The notes: generated by a model from the letters alone, not told the origin. A stretch of 64,000 bases of DNA from Acidimicrobiaceae bacterium (GCA_947456245.1 CANGPS010000002.1:62001-126000); one strand, 5' to 3'; counted from the stretch's first letter, positions 36,590 through 45,954 are shown. Numbers and translations are program-made.

Positions 36590-39500
36590 GTGTCGGACAC
36601 CACTTCCTTCCTGCCAAAGCTGACCCCTGCGACGGATCCCTATCTGGCCGCCCTCGCGGACCGCGTGCTGGTCTTCGACGGGGCGACGGGAACGAACCTG
36701 CAGATGATGGAGCTCACCGCCGAGGACTTCGGTGGTCCCGCCCTCGAGGGGTGCAACGAGATCCTCGTGGCCACGAGGCCCGATGCCATCGAGCGGCTCC
36801 ACACCTCGTTCCTCGAGATCGGCTCTGACGTCATCGAGACCGACTCGTTCGGCTCCTTCTCCATCGTCCTCGCCGAGTACGACCTCGCCGACCGGGCCTT
36901 CGAGCTCTCGCGGACCGCAGCCGAGCTGGCCCGACGGTGCGCCGATCGCTTCAGCACCCCGGAGAAGCCACGCTTCGTCGCCGGCTCGATGGGACCGGGC
37001 ACCAAGTTCCCGACCCTGGGCCAGATCCCCTACACCGAGCTGCGCGACTCGTACCGCGAGCAGGCCGCCGGCCTGCTCGCCGGCGGGGTGGACCTCTTCA
37101 TCATCGAGACGATGTTCGACCTCCTCGGGGCGAAGGCGGCCATCAACGGCTGCCGCCTCGCCATGGCCGACGCCGGGCGACAGGTGCCGCTCCAGGTCCA
37201 GGTGACGATCGAGCTGACGGGTCGGATGCTTCCCGGCACCGAGGTCGGTGCCGCCCTGACGGCGCTCGAGGCGATGGGGGTCGACGTCATCGGCCTGAAC
37301 TGCGCCACGGGGCCGGTCGAGATGGGCGAGCCGCTGCGGTACCTCGCCGAGCACAGCCGCATCCCGATCTCGTGCCTCCCGAACGCCGGCCTGCCGAGCG
37401 TGGTGGACGGCGCCATGCACTACGACCTGACCCCCGAGCAGCTCGGTGAGCACATGGCGCGCTTCGTCAGCGAGTTCGGCGTCTCCGCCGTCGGCGGCTG
37501 CTGCGGGACCACCCCAGCCCACCTCGCCGCCGTGGTGGCCGCGGTCGACGGAGCCACACGAGCCGAGCGCAACCCGCAGGCCGAGGCGGCCCTCACCTCG
37601 ATCTACACCAGCGTGCCGATCAGGCAGGACACCTCGTTCCTCGTCATCGGCGAGCGCACCAATGCCAACGGATCGAAGAAGTTCCGCGAGGCGATGCTCG
37701 AGGGCGACTGGGACACCTGCATCTCGATGGCCAAGGACCAGGTCAAGGAGGGCAGCCACGTCATCGACGTCTGCGTCGACTACACCGGTGCCGACGGCGT
37801 GGCCGACATGGGAGCGCTCATGGCCGAGCTCGCCACGCAGTCGAGCGTGCCGATCATGGTCGACACCACGGAGGCCAACGTGGCCGAGACCGCGCTGCGC
37901 TGGCTCGGCGGTCGTCCCATCCTCAACTCCGTCAACCTCGAGGAGGGCGCCGGAGCCGGCACGCGCTTCGACTCGTTCCTCACCCTGGCCCGCGAGTTCG
38001 GAGCGGCCGTCGTGGCGACCTGCATCGACGAGGAGGGCCAGGCCCGCACCGCCGAGTGGAAGCTCCGCGCCGCCACCGCCATCCACGACCTCGCCATCGA
38101 GCGCTACGGCCTCTCGCCCGAGGACCTCATGTTCGACCCTCTGGCCCTTCCGCTCTCCACGGGCATGGAGGAGTCACGCCGGGACGGCATCGAGACCATC
38201 GAGGGCATCCGGCTCATAAAGGAGCACCTGCCCGGCGTGACCACGGTCCTCGGGCTCTCCAACGTCTCGTTCGGCCTGAACCCGGCTGCCCGGCAGGTGC
38301 TCAACAGCGTCTTCCTCCACGAGTGCACGGAGGCCGGCCTCGACGCCGCCATCGTCCATGCGTCCAAGATCCTGCCCCTATCGAAGATCGACGACCGGGC
38401 CCGCGAGATCTGCCTCGACCTCATCTACGACCGTCGCAAGGAGGGCTACGACCCGCTGAGCGAGCTCCTCGCCCTCTTCGACGGGGTGAAAATCGCCAGC
38501 TCCGCCGCCGACGACCACGCCGACTGGCCGGTCGACCAGCGACTCACCCAGAGGATCATCGACGGGAATCGCACCGGCCTCGAGGCGGACCTCGACCTGG
38601 CCATGGCGGAGGGCTTCGCCCCGCTGTCCATCATCAACGACCACCTTCTCGAGGGCATGAAGACGGTCGGCGAGCTCTTCGCCACGGGCGAGATGCAGCT
38701 GCCCTTCGTCCTCGGCTCCGCCGAGACGATGAAGCAGGCGGTGGCCCACCTCGAGCCCCACATGGAGAAGGCCGACCAGGGAGGTCGTGGCAAGGTCGTC
38801 CTCGCCACAGTCAAGGGCGACGTGCACGACATCGGCAAGAACCTCGTCGACATCATCTTCACCAACAACGGCTACGAGGTCATCAACCTCGGGATCAAGA
38901 TCGGCGTCAACGAGATGATCGCCGCCATTGAGGAGCACGATGCCGATGCCCTCGGGATGAGCGGACTGCTGGTCAAGTCCACGTTGATCATGCGCGAGAA
39001 CCTCGAGGAGCTCAACGAGCGCGGGCTGGCCCATGTGCCCGTGCTCCTCGGAGGGGCGGCCCTGACGCGGACCTATGTCGAGAAGGACCTCCGGGCCGTC
39101 TACGACGGTCGCCTCTTCTACGGCAAGGACGCCTTCGAAGGCCTGCGCACCATGGATCGCCTCATGGAGCTCAAGAAGACGGGCGAGGACGACCCGGACT
39201 TCGGCCGCAAGCTCTCCGAGAAGAACGTGCAGCGCCGGTTCAAGGACGCCAGCTACGAGCCCGTCGCCGGGCAGCCCACGCGGTCGCCCGAGGTGGCGCT
39301 CGACGTCATCCCGCCGACCCCGCCGTTCCTCGGGAGCCGGGTGGCCAAGGGCATCGCCATCGACGAGATCGCCGGCTACATCAACAAGACGGCGCTCTTC
39401 CGCAATCAGTGGGGGTTCCGCCCCGAGGGGGGCGAGGATGACGATGCCTTCAAGGAGCGGGTGTCGGCCACGCTGCGCGAGCAGCTCGCCACGGCGGTTG

Positions 39501-40096
39501 CCGACGACCTCCTCGTGCCCCAGGTCGTCTACGGACACTTCCCTGCCAACGCCGACGGCAACGACCTCGTGATCTGGACCGACGACGAGCGGACGACCGA
39601 GCAGGCCCGCTTCCGCTTCCCCCGCCAGCAGGTCGAGCCGCACCTGTGCATCGCCGACTTCTTCCGCCCCGCCGGAGACCCGGATCGCGACTACGCCAGC
39701 TTCATGCTGGTCACCATGGGCTCGCGCATCTCCGATCGGTGTGCCGAGCTGTTCGCCAAGGACGAGTACCTCGCCTACCTCCTCCTCCACGGACTCGGGG
39801 TCGAGATGGCCGAGGCGCTGGCTGAGCTCTGGCACCGCCGGATCCGCGAGGAGCTCGGCTTCGCCGACGAGGACGGGCCGTCGCTCACCGGTCTCTTCCG
39901 CCAGCAGTATCGGGGTGGTCGCTACTCGTGGGGCTACCCAGCCTGTCCGGACCTCGCCGACAACGCCACCGTGGCCGAGCTGCTCGGAGCGTCACGCATC
40001 GGCGTCGAGGTGTCCGAGGGCTTCCAGCTCCATCCGGAGCAGACCACCGACGCCATCATCTGCCACCACCCGCAGGCCAAGTACTTCGTGGCCTGA
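36590..40096 (+). CDS. metH: B12-dependent methionine synthase MetH
   Basis: 1168 aa and full length from GTG 36590; ATG 36569, which lies in the palindrome, is less likely. Homocysteine domain with zinc cysteines (GLNCATGP and GGCCGTTPAH). Pterin domain: FLVIGERTNANGSKKF, DVCVDYTGADGVADM. B12 cap (MAEGFAPLSIINDHLLEGMKTVGELF) and B12 domain (KGDVHDIGKNLVDIIFTNNGYEVINLG, His ligand, SGLLVKSTL). Reactivation domain with SAM site near the end: RGGRYSWGYPACPD, EGFQLHPEQTTDAIICHHPQA. It completes methionine synthesis with metX/metY homocysteine. Confidence 0.97.
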   Translation: MSDTTSFLPKLTPATDPYLAALADRVLVFDGATGTNLQMMELTAEDFGGPALEGCNEILVATRPDAIERLHTSFLEIGSDVIETDSFGSFSIVLAEYDLADRAFELSRTAAELARRCADRFSTPEKPRFVAGSMGPGTKFPTLGQIPYTELRDSYREQAAGLLAGGVDLFIIETMFDLLGAKAAINGCRLAMADAGRQVPLQVQVTIELTGRMLPGTEVGAALTALEAMGVDVIGLNCATGPVEMGEPLRYLAEHSRIPISCLPNAGLPSVVDGAMHYDLTPEQLGEHMARFVSEFGVSAVGGCCGTTPAHLAAVVAAVDGATRAERNPQAEAALTSIYTSVPIRQDTSFLVIGERTNANGSKKFREAMLEGDWDTCISMAKDQVKEGSHVIDVCVDYTGADGVADMGALMAELATQSSVPIMVDTTEANVAETALRWLGGRPILNSVNLEEGAGAGTRFDSFLTLAREFGAAVVATCIDEEGQARTAEWKLRAATAIHDLAIERYGLSPEDLMFDPLALPLSTGMEESRRDGIETIEGIRLIKEHLPGVTTVLGLSNVSFGLNPAARQVLNSVFLHECTEAGLDAAIVHASKILPLSKIDDRAREICLDLIYDRRKEGYDPLSELLALFDGVKIASSAADDHADWPVDQRLTQRIIDGNRTGLEADLDLAMAEGFAPLSIINDHLLEGMKTVGELFATGEMQLPFVLGSAETMKQAVAHLEPHMEKADQGGRGKVVLATVKGDVHDIGKNLVDIIFTNNGYEVINLGIKIGVNEMIAAIEEHDADALGMSGLLVKSTLIMRENLEELNERGLAHVPVLLGGAALTRTYVEKDLRAVYDGRLFYGKDAFEGLRTMDRLMELKKTGEDDPDFGRKLSEKNVQRRFKDASYEPVAGQPTRSPEVALDVIPPTPPFLGSRVAKGIAIDEIAGYINKTALFRNQWGFRPEGGEDDDAFKERVSATLREQLATAVADDLLVPQVVYGHFPANADGNDLVIWTDDERTTEQARFRFPRQQVEPHLCIADFFRPAGDPDRDYASFMLVTMGSRISDRCAELFAKDEYLAYLLLHGLGVEMAEALAELWHRRIREELGFADEDGPSLTGLFRQQYRGGRYSWGYPACPDLADNATVAELLGASRIGVEVSEGFQLHPEQTTDAIICHHPQAKYFVA

Positions 40097-40118
40097 CCCG
40101 GCAGGGCGCTCAGCCGGG
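40097..40118. terminator. Hairpin between convergent metH and lipB-lipA
   Basis: Stem CCCGGC / GCCGGG, 10-base loop, immediately after the metH stop and overlapping the last codons of the leftward fused gene. It could end both transcripts. The stem is short and has no T-run. Confidence 0.35.
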
Positions 40119-41768
40119 GACGGTCGAGCGCCGGAGCGCCACGGGTTCGGCGCTGTCCGCCGCGTCGCGCGCGTGGTAGCTCGACCTGGTCAGGGGAGAT
40201 GACTGCACGTGGGTCAAGCCCATCGCCGCGCCCTGTGCGGCCAGCCAGTCGAAGGTGGCGGGGTCGACGTGCCGGGCGATGGGTGCGTGGTCCGCCGTCG
40301 GACGCAGGTACTGACCGATCGTGACGAGCTGCACCCCGACGGCGGCGAGGTCGCGCAGCGTGGTCACCACCTCGTCGTCGGTCTCACCGAGGCCGACCAT
40401 GATCCCTGACTTGGTCACCAGGCCGGCCGCTCGCGCCCGAGCGAGCACCGTCAGGCTCCGGGCATATCCAGCCGACGGCCGAACGGCTCGCTGGAGCCGT
40501 GCCACCGTCTCGATGTTGTGGTTGAGGACGTCGGGGCGCGCCCTCACGATGAGGTCGAGGTCCTCCGCATCGCCCCGCAGGTCCGAGATCAGCACCTCGA
40601 CCTTCGTCTCTGGGCAGCGCTCCCGGATCGCCAGGATGGTGGCGGCGATCGCACCGGCTCCCCCATCAGGGAGGTCGTCGCGCGCCACGCAGGTGACCAC
40701 CGCATGGGCCAAGCCCATCCGGCTGACCGCCTCCGCCACCCTCGCGGGCTCGGTCGCGTCGAGGGCGAGCGGCTTGCGCGTGTCGATCAGGCAGAAGGCG
40801 CAGGCCCGGGTGCAGCGGTCACCGTTGACCATGAAGGTGGCGGTCCCGTCGGCCCAGCACTCGAAGATGTTGGGGCAGCCCGCCTCCTCGCAGACGGTGA
40901 CGAGGTCGAGGTCCCCGATGACCGACCGCGTGGACTCGAACCCACCGCCGCGTCGGACCGGGATGCGAAGCCACTCGGGCTTCCGGGCGCCGAGCGCCAG
41001 GCCATCTCGCGGCTCCACCCCAGCAGCCCGCAGCCGGCGGTCGAGCATCGACCCCACCGGGATGGCACGGTCCACCTCCTCGCCGATCGGGAGGACCGAG
41101 GCAACCTCGCACTGGCGTCCGGGAGCCAGGGCATCAGCCATCGCCGAGGCCAGCACCGCTCCGACCTCGGCCATCGACGCGGTCGAGCCCAGCGACCTCA
41201 GCGAGGTCACCGGACGGCCGGCGATGCCACAGGGGACGATCGTGGAGAACAGGCTCAGATCGATGTCGACGTTGAGTGAGACGCCGTGGAGCGTCCGGCG
41301 GGCCCCAGCGACCACCTCGGTCCGGATGCCCATCGCCGACACCTTGGCCGGGTTTGCCGTCTCGATCCCCACCCAGACGCCCGGGTGGCCCTCGAGGCGC
41401 CCGATCCCGCCGACGTCGGCCGGGTCGACGAACGCACCCACGGTGGCGATCACGGCATCCTCCATGCGATGGGCGTGCTGTGGGATGGCCGAGAGGTCCT
41501 CGCCGAGCGAGACGATCGCGTAGGCCACGAGCTGACCCGGTCCGTGGGCGGTCACATCGCCGCCGCGATCGGTGGCGATGACCTCTGCCCCCGAGGCGGT
41601 GGGGTCGCCGATGATGTTGGCTGGGTCGGCGCGACGGCCGAGGGTGATCGTGGCCGGGTGCTCGAGGATGAGCACGTGGTCCTGGCCGCTGCCGAGCAGC
41701 CCCCGCTGGAGGTCGTAGGCCTCGGCATAGGGCACGCGACCGAGGTGCCTGACCTGGAGCCTCGGCAT
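40110..41768 (-). CDS. LipB-LipA fusion: octanoyltransferase and lipoyl synthase in one protein
   Basis: 552 aa in one uninterrupted frame. Residues 1 to about 225 are LipB: LILEHPATITLGRRAD, RGGDVTAHGPGQLVAYAIV, the catalytic Lys in AKVSAMGIR and Cys in FSTIVPCGIAGRPVTSL. From about 255 to the end is LipA: the auxiliary cluster as CEEAGCPNIFEC, radical-SAM CTRACAFC, and RSSYHARD near the C-terminus with the conserved RSSY. It would both transfer octanoate to a lipoyl domain and insert the two sulfurs. The start shares one base with the E2 stop (TGATG), so it is made with its own substrate protein. Confidence 0.93.
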   Translation of the reverse strand: MPRLQVRHLGRVPYAEAYDLQRGLLGSGQDHVLILEHPATITLGRRADPANIIGDPTASGAEVIATDRGGDVTAHGPGQLVAYAIVSLGEDLSAIPQHAHRMEDAVIATVGAFVDPADVGGIGRLEGHPGVWVGIETANPAKVSAMGIRTEVVAGARRTLHGVSLNVDIDLSLFSTIVPCGIAGRPVTSLRSLGSTASMAEVGAVLASAMADALAPGRQCEVASVLPIGEEVDRAIPVGSMLDRRLRAAGVEPRDGLALGARKPEWLRIPVRRGGGFESTRSVIGDLDLVTVCEEAGCPNIFECWADGTATFMVNGDRCTRACAFCLIDTRKPLALDATEPARVAEAVSRMGLAHAVVTCVARDDLPDGGAGAIAATILAIRERCPETKVEVLISDLRGDAEDLDLIVRARPDVLNHNIETVARLQRAVRPSAGYARSLTVLARARAAGLVTKSGIMVGLGETDDEVVTTLRDLAAVGVQLVTIGQYLRPTADHAPIARHVDPATFDWLAAQGAAMGLTHVQSSPLTRSSYHARDAADSAEPVALRRSTVPG

Positions 41769-42907
41769 CAGAGCTGTGCCGTCCAGTCGGGCCTCTCGAG
41801 GAGCGCAGCGGTGCGCACCAGGAAGGCGGCCGCCCTGGTCGGGCTCACGAACGCGGAGTCATAGGCCAGCCCGAGGATGCCGACCGACTCGATGGTCACG
41901 ACCTCCACCCCCTCTCGGGTGGTCACGACAGGCTGGCGGCGGGCGCCACCCACGCTCAGGGCCGCCACCTGTGGTGGCCGCAGCGCCGGGATACTCAGGA
42001 CGACCGGCTCGGTGGGGACGCGAGCGACGGAGAAGGTGGCGCCCATGAGGTCCTCGATCCCCATCGAGAGCGTCGCCGCCCGGTCTGCCACCTCGGCCAT
42101 CCGTCGGGCCAGGCCCCGGAGCGTGAGGTCCTGGGCGTCGTGGACGACGGGGGCCACGAGGCCCTGGTCGATCTCGACGTCGACGCCCACGTTCCGGGAG
42201 GCCTCGAGGTGCAGCTCACCTCCGCCCGTCCAGGCGTTCAGCTCTGGGAACTCCCCCAGGGCCTCGACGGCCGCACGGAGTGCGAAGACCGTGGCGTCGA
42301 GGATCACGCCTTCCTCGGCGGCCGATGCGGCGACCTCGGAGGCGAGCGCCCGCTCGACCTCGTCGTAGCGTGCCTCGATCGCCACGAAGGCCACGGCGGC
42401 AGGACGATCCGGCGCCCAGGCCGGGTCGTCAGACGACGCAGCCGCAGCCGCGATCGGCTCCCTCGGAGCGGCGGCGACGTCGGCACGAGTGATCCGACCC
42501 ACTGGTCCGGTGGGGGTCACGTCATGAGCGTTGCGGCCGCTGGCTTCGAGCGCACGGCGGACGAAGGGAGAGGTGACCGCTCCTGGGCCCGATGACCCGG
42601 CATCCGGCGCAGCACGCTCGATCGGCGCTGGCTCCGACGGTGGAGTCGCTGCGGCGGCCACGGCCCCCGAGGCGGCCTCGCCGATGATGGCGAGCCGCTC
42701 CCCGACAGCCACCGTGTCACCCTCGGCCACCAGGATCTCGATCAGGATGCCAGCGGCAGGAGCCGGCATCTCCGAGTCGACCTTGTCGGTCGAGATCTCG
42801 TAGAGCGGCTCGTCTCGCTCGACGAGGTCGCCGACCCGCTTCATCCACCGGGTGACGATGCCCTCGGTCACCGACTCACCGAGCGAGGGGAGGATCACGT
42901 CAGCCAA
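41768..42907 (-). CDS. E2 (2-oxo acid dehydrogenase) protein with degenerate catalytic motif
   Basis: 379 aa. The N-terminal lipoyl domain is intact, with the acceptor Lys in EISTDKVDSEMPAP. An Ala/Pro linker and a peripheral subunit-binding domain follow (VTSPFVRRALEASGRNAHDVTPTGPVGRITRADV). A shortened catalytic-type domain ends LAYDSAFVSPTRAAAFL, where active E2s read YDHRxxDGADAARFL. The catalytic His and Asp are both Ser here. Lipoyl carrier or scaffold functions would survive, acyl transfer probably not. Actinomycete OdhA-type enzymes use lipoyl domains from another E2, which could explain it. Overlaps lpd by 8 bases. Confidence 0.87.
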   Translation of the reverse strand: MADVILPSLGESVTEGIVTRWMKRVGDLVERDEPLYEISTDKVDSEMPAPAAGILIEILVAEGDTVAVGERLAIIGEAASGAVAAAATPPSEPAPIERAAPDAGSSGPGAVTSPFVRRALEASGRNAHDVTPTGPVGRITRADVAAAPREPIAAAAASSDDPAWAPDRPAAVAFVAIEARYDEVERALASEVAASAAEEGVILDATVFALRAAVEALGEFPELNAWTGGGELHLEASRNVGVDVEIDQGLVAPVVHDAQDLTLRGLARRMAEVADRAATLSMGIEDLMGATFSVARVPTEPVVLSIPALRPPQVAALSVGGARRQPVVTTREGVEVVTIESVGILGLAYDSAFVSPTRAAAFLVRTAALLERPDWTAQL

Positions 42908-44321
42908 CGTGGAGCCCCCGTCCGGTCAGCGCGATCATCGTCTCTCCGAAGGTCTCCGACAGTGAGGGGTGTGGCTGGATCAGCGCCGCCACCTCGTCCA
43001 CGAGCGCCTCCCAGTTCACGGCCAGGTACCCCGCACCGAGCTGCTCGGTCACCCAGGGTCCCACCATGTGGACGCCGAGGACCTGGCCCGCTCGACCGTC
43101 AGGGCCCTTCGCTGCGACCACCTTGACCATGCCCTCGGTGTCCCCGATGATGCGCGCCCGACCGTTTCCGCCGAACGGGTCCTTCTTGGTGACCACGTCG
43201 TAGCCCATCTCGATCGCCTGGGCCTCGGTGAGCCCGGCGAACGCCACCTCCGGGTGGCAGTAGATGGCCCATGGCACGCGGAGGTAGTCCACGGGCGTGG
43301 GTGCCTCGCCGAGGATGTCCTTGATGGCGACCATCGCCTCGGCGAAGGCGACGTGGGCGAGCTGCGGCGTCCCTGCCACGATGTCGCCGACCGCCCAGAC
43401 GCCGGGAGCCGACGTGCGCATCCTCCCGTCGGCGAGCACGAACCCACGGTCGTCCATCGCCACGCCCACAGATGGATCGACGACGCCCTCGGTGAGCGGG
43501 CGACGCCCCACAGAGACGACCACCATCTCGACGTCGATGGGGTCTCGGCCCTCGATGGCCAGCGCTGTGGTCGACCCCGACGGGTCCGGGGTGTGGCCGG
43601 TGACGACTGCGGAGGTGATCATGGCGATCTTGCGCTTCTTGAACGATCGAGCGACCTGGGACACCACGTCGGCATCACAGGCGGCGAGGATCGTCGGGAG
43701 CCCTTCGACGATGGTGACGGTGACACCGACGTCGGACAGCATCGAGGCGAACTCGCACCCGATGGCCCCGCCGCCGACGACCGCTGCCGAGGCCGGCAGG
43801 CGGTCGAGGTCGAGGAACTCGTCGGAGGTGACGACGACACGACCGTCCACCTCGAGACCAGGAAGGGTGCGGGGGACCGATCCGGTGGCGAGGATGACCG
43901 ACGGCGCCGACAGCACGGTCCCCGCATCCGGCCCGTCGACCACCTCGACACGTCCCGACCCTGCGAGGAGGGCCCGACCTGACAGCACGGTGACCGACCG
44001 GTTGGCGAGCACCCCGGCGAGCCCCTTCGTCAGCAGGTCCACGACGGACTGCTTGCGGGCCTGGCTGACGGCGAAGTCGAGGGTCGGCGAGTTGGCAGTC
44101 ACGCCGAACTCCGAGGCGGCGTTGACGGTGCGCCAGACGGCCGCCGTCTCGAGGAACTCCTTGGCGGGGATGCACCCACGGTGCAGGCAGGTCCCGCCCA
44201 CCTTCTCCATCTCGATCATCGCGACAGTGAGCCCGGCAGAGGCGCCGTAGAGGGCTGCGGCGTAGCCACCGGGACCTCCCCCGATGACGATGACATCGAA
44301 CGTCCCAGTCTCGGGTGCCAC
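42900..44321 (-). CDS. lpd: Dihydrolipoamide dehydrogenase (E3)
   Basis: 473-aa flavoprotein that reoxidises the lipoyl arm. FAD site VIGGGPGGYAAALYGASAG and the redox-active disulfide GGTCLHRGCIPAKEFLE are present. The NAD site is VVGGGAIGCEFASMLSDVG, with VWAVGDI and the C-terminal His-Glu in QPHPSLSETFGET. GTG start at 44321. First gene of the lpd, E2, lipB-lipA cluster, so lipoyl-protein synthesis and recycling are encoded together, although no E1 is present. Confidence 0.95.
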   Translation of the reverse strand: MAPETGTFDVIVIGGGPGGYAAALYGASAGLTVAMIEMEKVGGTCLHRGCIPAKEFLETAAVWRTVNAASEFGVTANSPTLDFAVSQARKQSVVDLLTKGLAGVLANRSVTVLSGRALLAGSGRVEVVDGPDAGTVLSAPSVILATGSVPRTLPGLEVDGRVVVTSDEFLDLDRLPASAAVVGGGAIGCEFASMLSDVGVTVTIVEGLPTILAACDADVVSQVARSFKKRKIAMITSAVVTGHTPDPSGSTTALAIEGRDPIDVEMVVVSVGRRPLTEGVVDPSVGVAMDDRGFVLADGRMRTSAPGVWAVGDIVAGTPQLAHVAFAEAMVAIKDILGEAPTPVDYLRVPWAIYCHPEVAFAGLTEAQAIEMGYDVVTKKDPFGGNGRARIIGDTEGMVKVVAAKGPDGRAGQVLGVHMVGPWVTEQLGAGYLAVNWEALVDEVAALIQPHPSLSETFGETMIALTGRGLHVG

Positions 44322-44398
44322 GGCTGCGCAGTCCTTCCTGGCCCCGGAGGTCGCACCGAGGCCCTGCCCCGATGCTACCGACTCGGCCTCCGGTCAGA

Positions 44399-44845
44399 TC
44401 AGGGGCCGGCGGGACGGGAACGCTGCGTTCGGGCGGCCGTGGTGGCCAGCTCGTCGACCACGTCGTTCCATCGATCGCCGGAGTGCCCCTTGACCCACTG
44501 GAACGTCACCGTTCGGTGGTCGGCCAGCGCCGCCTCGATCATCGGCTCCCAGAGGTCTCGGTTCGCCACGGGCTTGCCCTGGCTGTTCTTCCACCCTCGC
44601 CGCTGCCAGCCTGACCACCAGCGGTCGGTGAAGCACTTGACCACATAGGTCGAGTCGCTGACGATCACGATGTCGCCGTCAGGATTGCTCTGCAGGGCCT
44701 CGAGGGCCGCAGTGATCTCCATCCGCTGGTTCGTCGTGGTCGGATCAGCACCTGCCGCACAGGGCCCGTCGGGGACCGCCCAGGCCCAACCACCCGGACC
44801 GGGGTTCCCGAGGCAGGAGCCGTCGGTGTAGATGATGAGGCTCAC
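44399..44845 (-). CDS. rnhA: Ribonuclease HI
   Basis: Cleaves RNA in RNA-DNA hybrids. 148 aa. The four metal-binding acids are in IIYTDGSCLGNPGPGG, QRMEITAALEAL, VIVSDSTYVVKCF and WNDVVDELA. The basic handle region reads RWWSGWQRRGWKNSQGKPVAN. It overlaps the Rrf2 gene stop by ATGA and is probably co-transcribed with it. Confidence 0.95.
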   Translation of the reverse strand: MSLIIYTDGSCLGNPGPGGWAWAVPDGPCAAGADPTTTNQRMEITAALEALQSNPDGDIVIVSDSTYVVKCFTDRWWSGWQRRGWKNSQGKPVANRDLWEPMIEAALADHRTVTFQWVKGHSGDRWNDVVDELATTAARTQRSRPAGP

Positions 44846-45294
44846 CGAGGCTGCCAGGCGTCAGGGTCCTCCATGAGCGCCGTGATGTCAGGCGGGAAGG
44901 TCCCCGCCGCCACGTCGGCCAGCGTCACGTTGTCGAGCACCCGGCGCAGCGCCGCGCGCACCGCCACCCACACCTCCTGGAGATGCTCGGCCGCCCCGTC
45001 ATAGGTGGTGTCCTCAGGGCGCTGCCCTCGGACCTCGGCCAGGGGGCCGACCAGCGCACGGATCACGTCGGCGATGGTGATCTCCGACGGGTCCCGGGCG
45101 AGGCGATAGCCACCGTCGGGCCCTCGCTGGCTGATCACGAGGCCGGCGCGGCGGAGATCGTTCATGATGGCGCCCAGGAAGCGGGCGGGCAGCTCCTGCT
45201 CGGCGGCGAGCGTCTCAGCCGTCTGGGGAACGCCGGCGGCCGTGAGGGCCAGCAGCGCACGGACGCCGTAGTCAGCAGTTGCGGGGATGTGCAC
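44842..45294 (-). CDS. Rrf2-family transcription regulator
   Basis: 150 aa from GTG 45294. A winged-helix region (IPATADYGVRALLALTAAGVPQTAETLAAEQELPARFLGAIMNDLRRAGLV) is followed by the wing QRGPDGGYRLARDPSEITIADVIRALVGPL. The effector region ERGQRPEDT-like to EVWVAVRAALRRVLDNVTLADV contains no cysteines, so it is unlikely to bind an Fe-S cluster as IscR does. Cluster-free Rrf2 members such as CymR sense sulfur status. It is therefore a candidate binder of the shared element at metY, the moeB-like gene and sufC1. Confidence 0.88.
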   Translation of the reverse strand: MHIPATADYGVRALLALTAAGVPQTAETLAAEQELPARFLGAIMNDLRRAGLVISQRGPDGGYRLARDPSEITIADVIRALVGPLAEVRGQRPEDTTYDGAAEHLQEVWVAVRAALRRVLDNVTLADVAAGTFPPDITALMEDPDAWQPR

Positions 45295-45362
45295 GACCCA
45301 GAGTCTGCCCCGTGGGGGCGACCCCCGGCCACATGGCCACGATGGGGCCGCTGGACCGCACC

Positions 45363-45368
45363 TAGCAT
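45363..45368 (+). promoter_or_regulatory. -10 box of the HhH-GPD gene, leaderless type
   Basis: TAGCAT followed by 7 bases and the ATG at 45376, with no ribosome site. The gap to the divergent Rrf2 gene is about 80 bases, so the two promoters lie very close. Confidence 0.5.
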
Positions 45369-45375
45369 TACGCCC

Positions 45376-45954
45376 ATGGCACTCCACCTGACCGGCGACG
45401 AGGCGGCCGACACCCTCCTCAGCACCAATCCCCTCGCCCTGCTCCTCGGCATGACCCTCGACCAGCAGGTGCCGCTCGAGCGAGCGTTCGGCGCACCGGT
45501 GCTGCTGCTCGAGCGCATCGGAGGCCCGCTCGACGCCGGCCGGATCGCCGCCATGGATCCCGACGAGCTCGTGGCAGCCTTCACCCAGCAGCCTGCCCTC
45601 CACCGCTACCCCGGGTCGATGGCCGCACGCTGCCAGCAGGTCTGCCAGGCGCTCGTCGACGGCTACGCAGGAAGCGCCACCGCCCTCTGGGAGACCGCTC
45701 ACGATGGCCCAGAGCTCCTCCGAAGGATGAAGGCCCTCCCGGGCTTCGGCGACATGAAGGCCAAGATCTTCATCGCCCTCCTCGGCAAGCAGTGCGGGCT
45801 CGCCGTGCCTGGGTGGCAGGACGTCTCGACGCCGTACTCCGACGTCGGCTCCCGCCGGAGCGTCGCCGACATCGTCGATGCGACGAGCCTCGACGAGGTG
45901 CGGGAGTTCAAGGCGGCCATGAAGGCGGCCGCCAAGGCCGGAAAGGCCGGCTGA
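45376..45954 (+). CDS. HhH-GPD-type DNA-repair-like protein
   Basis: 192 aa. TNPLALLLGMTLDQQVPLERAFGAP resembles the first helices of HhH-GPD glycosylases, and LLRRMKALPGFGDMKAKIFIALLGKQCGLAVPGW is a helix-hairpin-helix. The usual catalytic Asp region is not clear and no [4Fe-4S] cysteines follow, so glycosylase activity is uncertain. A basic tail (FKAAMKAAAKAGKAG) ends the protein. Stop and thiE start share one base. Confidence 0.8.
   Translation: MALHLTGDEAADTLLSTNPLALLLGMTLDQQVPLERAFGAPVLLLERIGGPLDAGRIAAMDPDELVAAFTQQPALHRYPGSMAARCQQVCQALVDGYAGSATALWETAHDGPELLRRMKALPGFGDMKAKIFIALLGKQCGLAVPGWQDVSTPYSDVGSRRSVADIVDATSLDEVREFKAAMKAAAKAGKAG

Noticed and set aside
36560-39835. Large minus-strand frames opposite metH
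   Set aside because: Antisense shadows of metH; metH is fully supported along its length by motifs.
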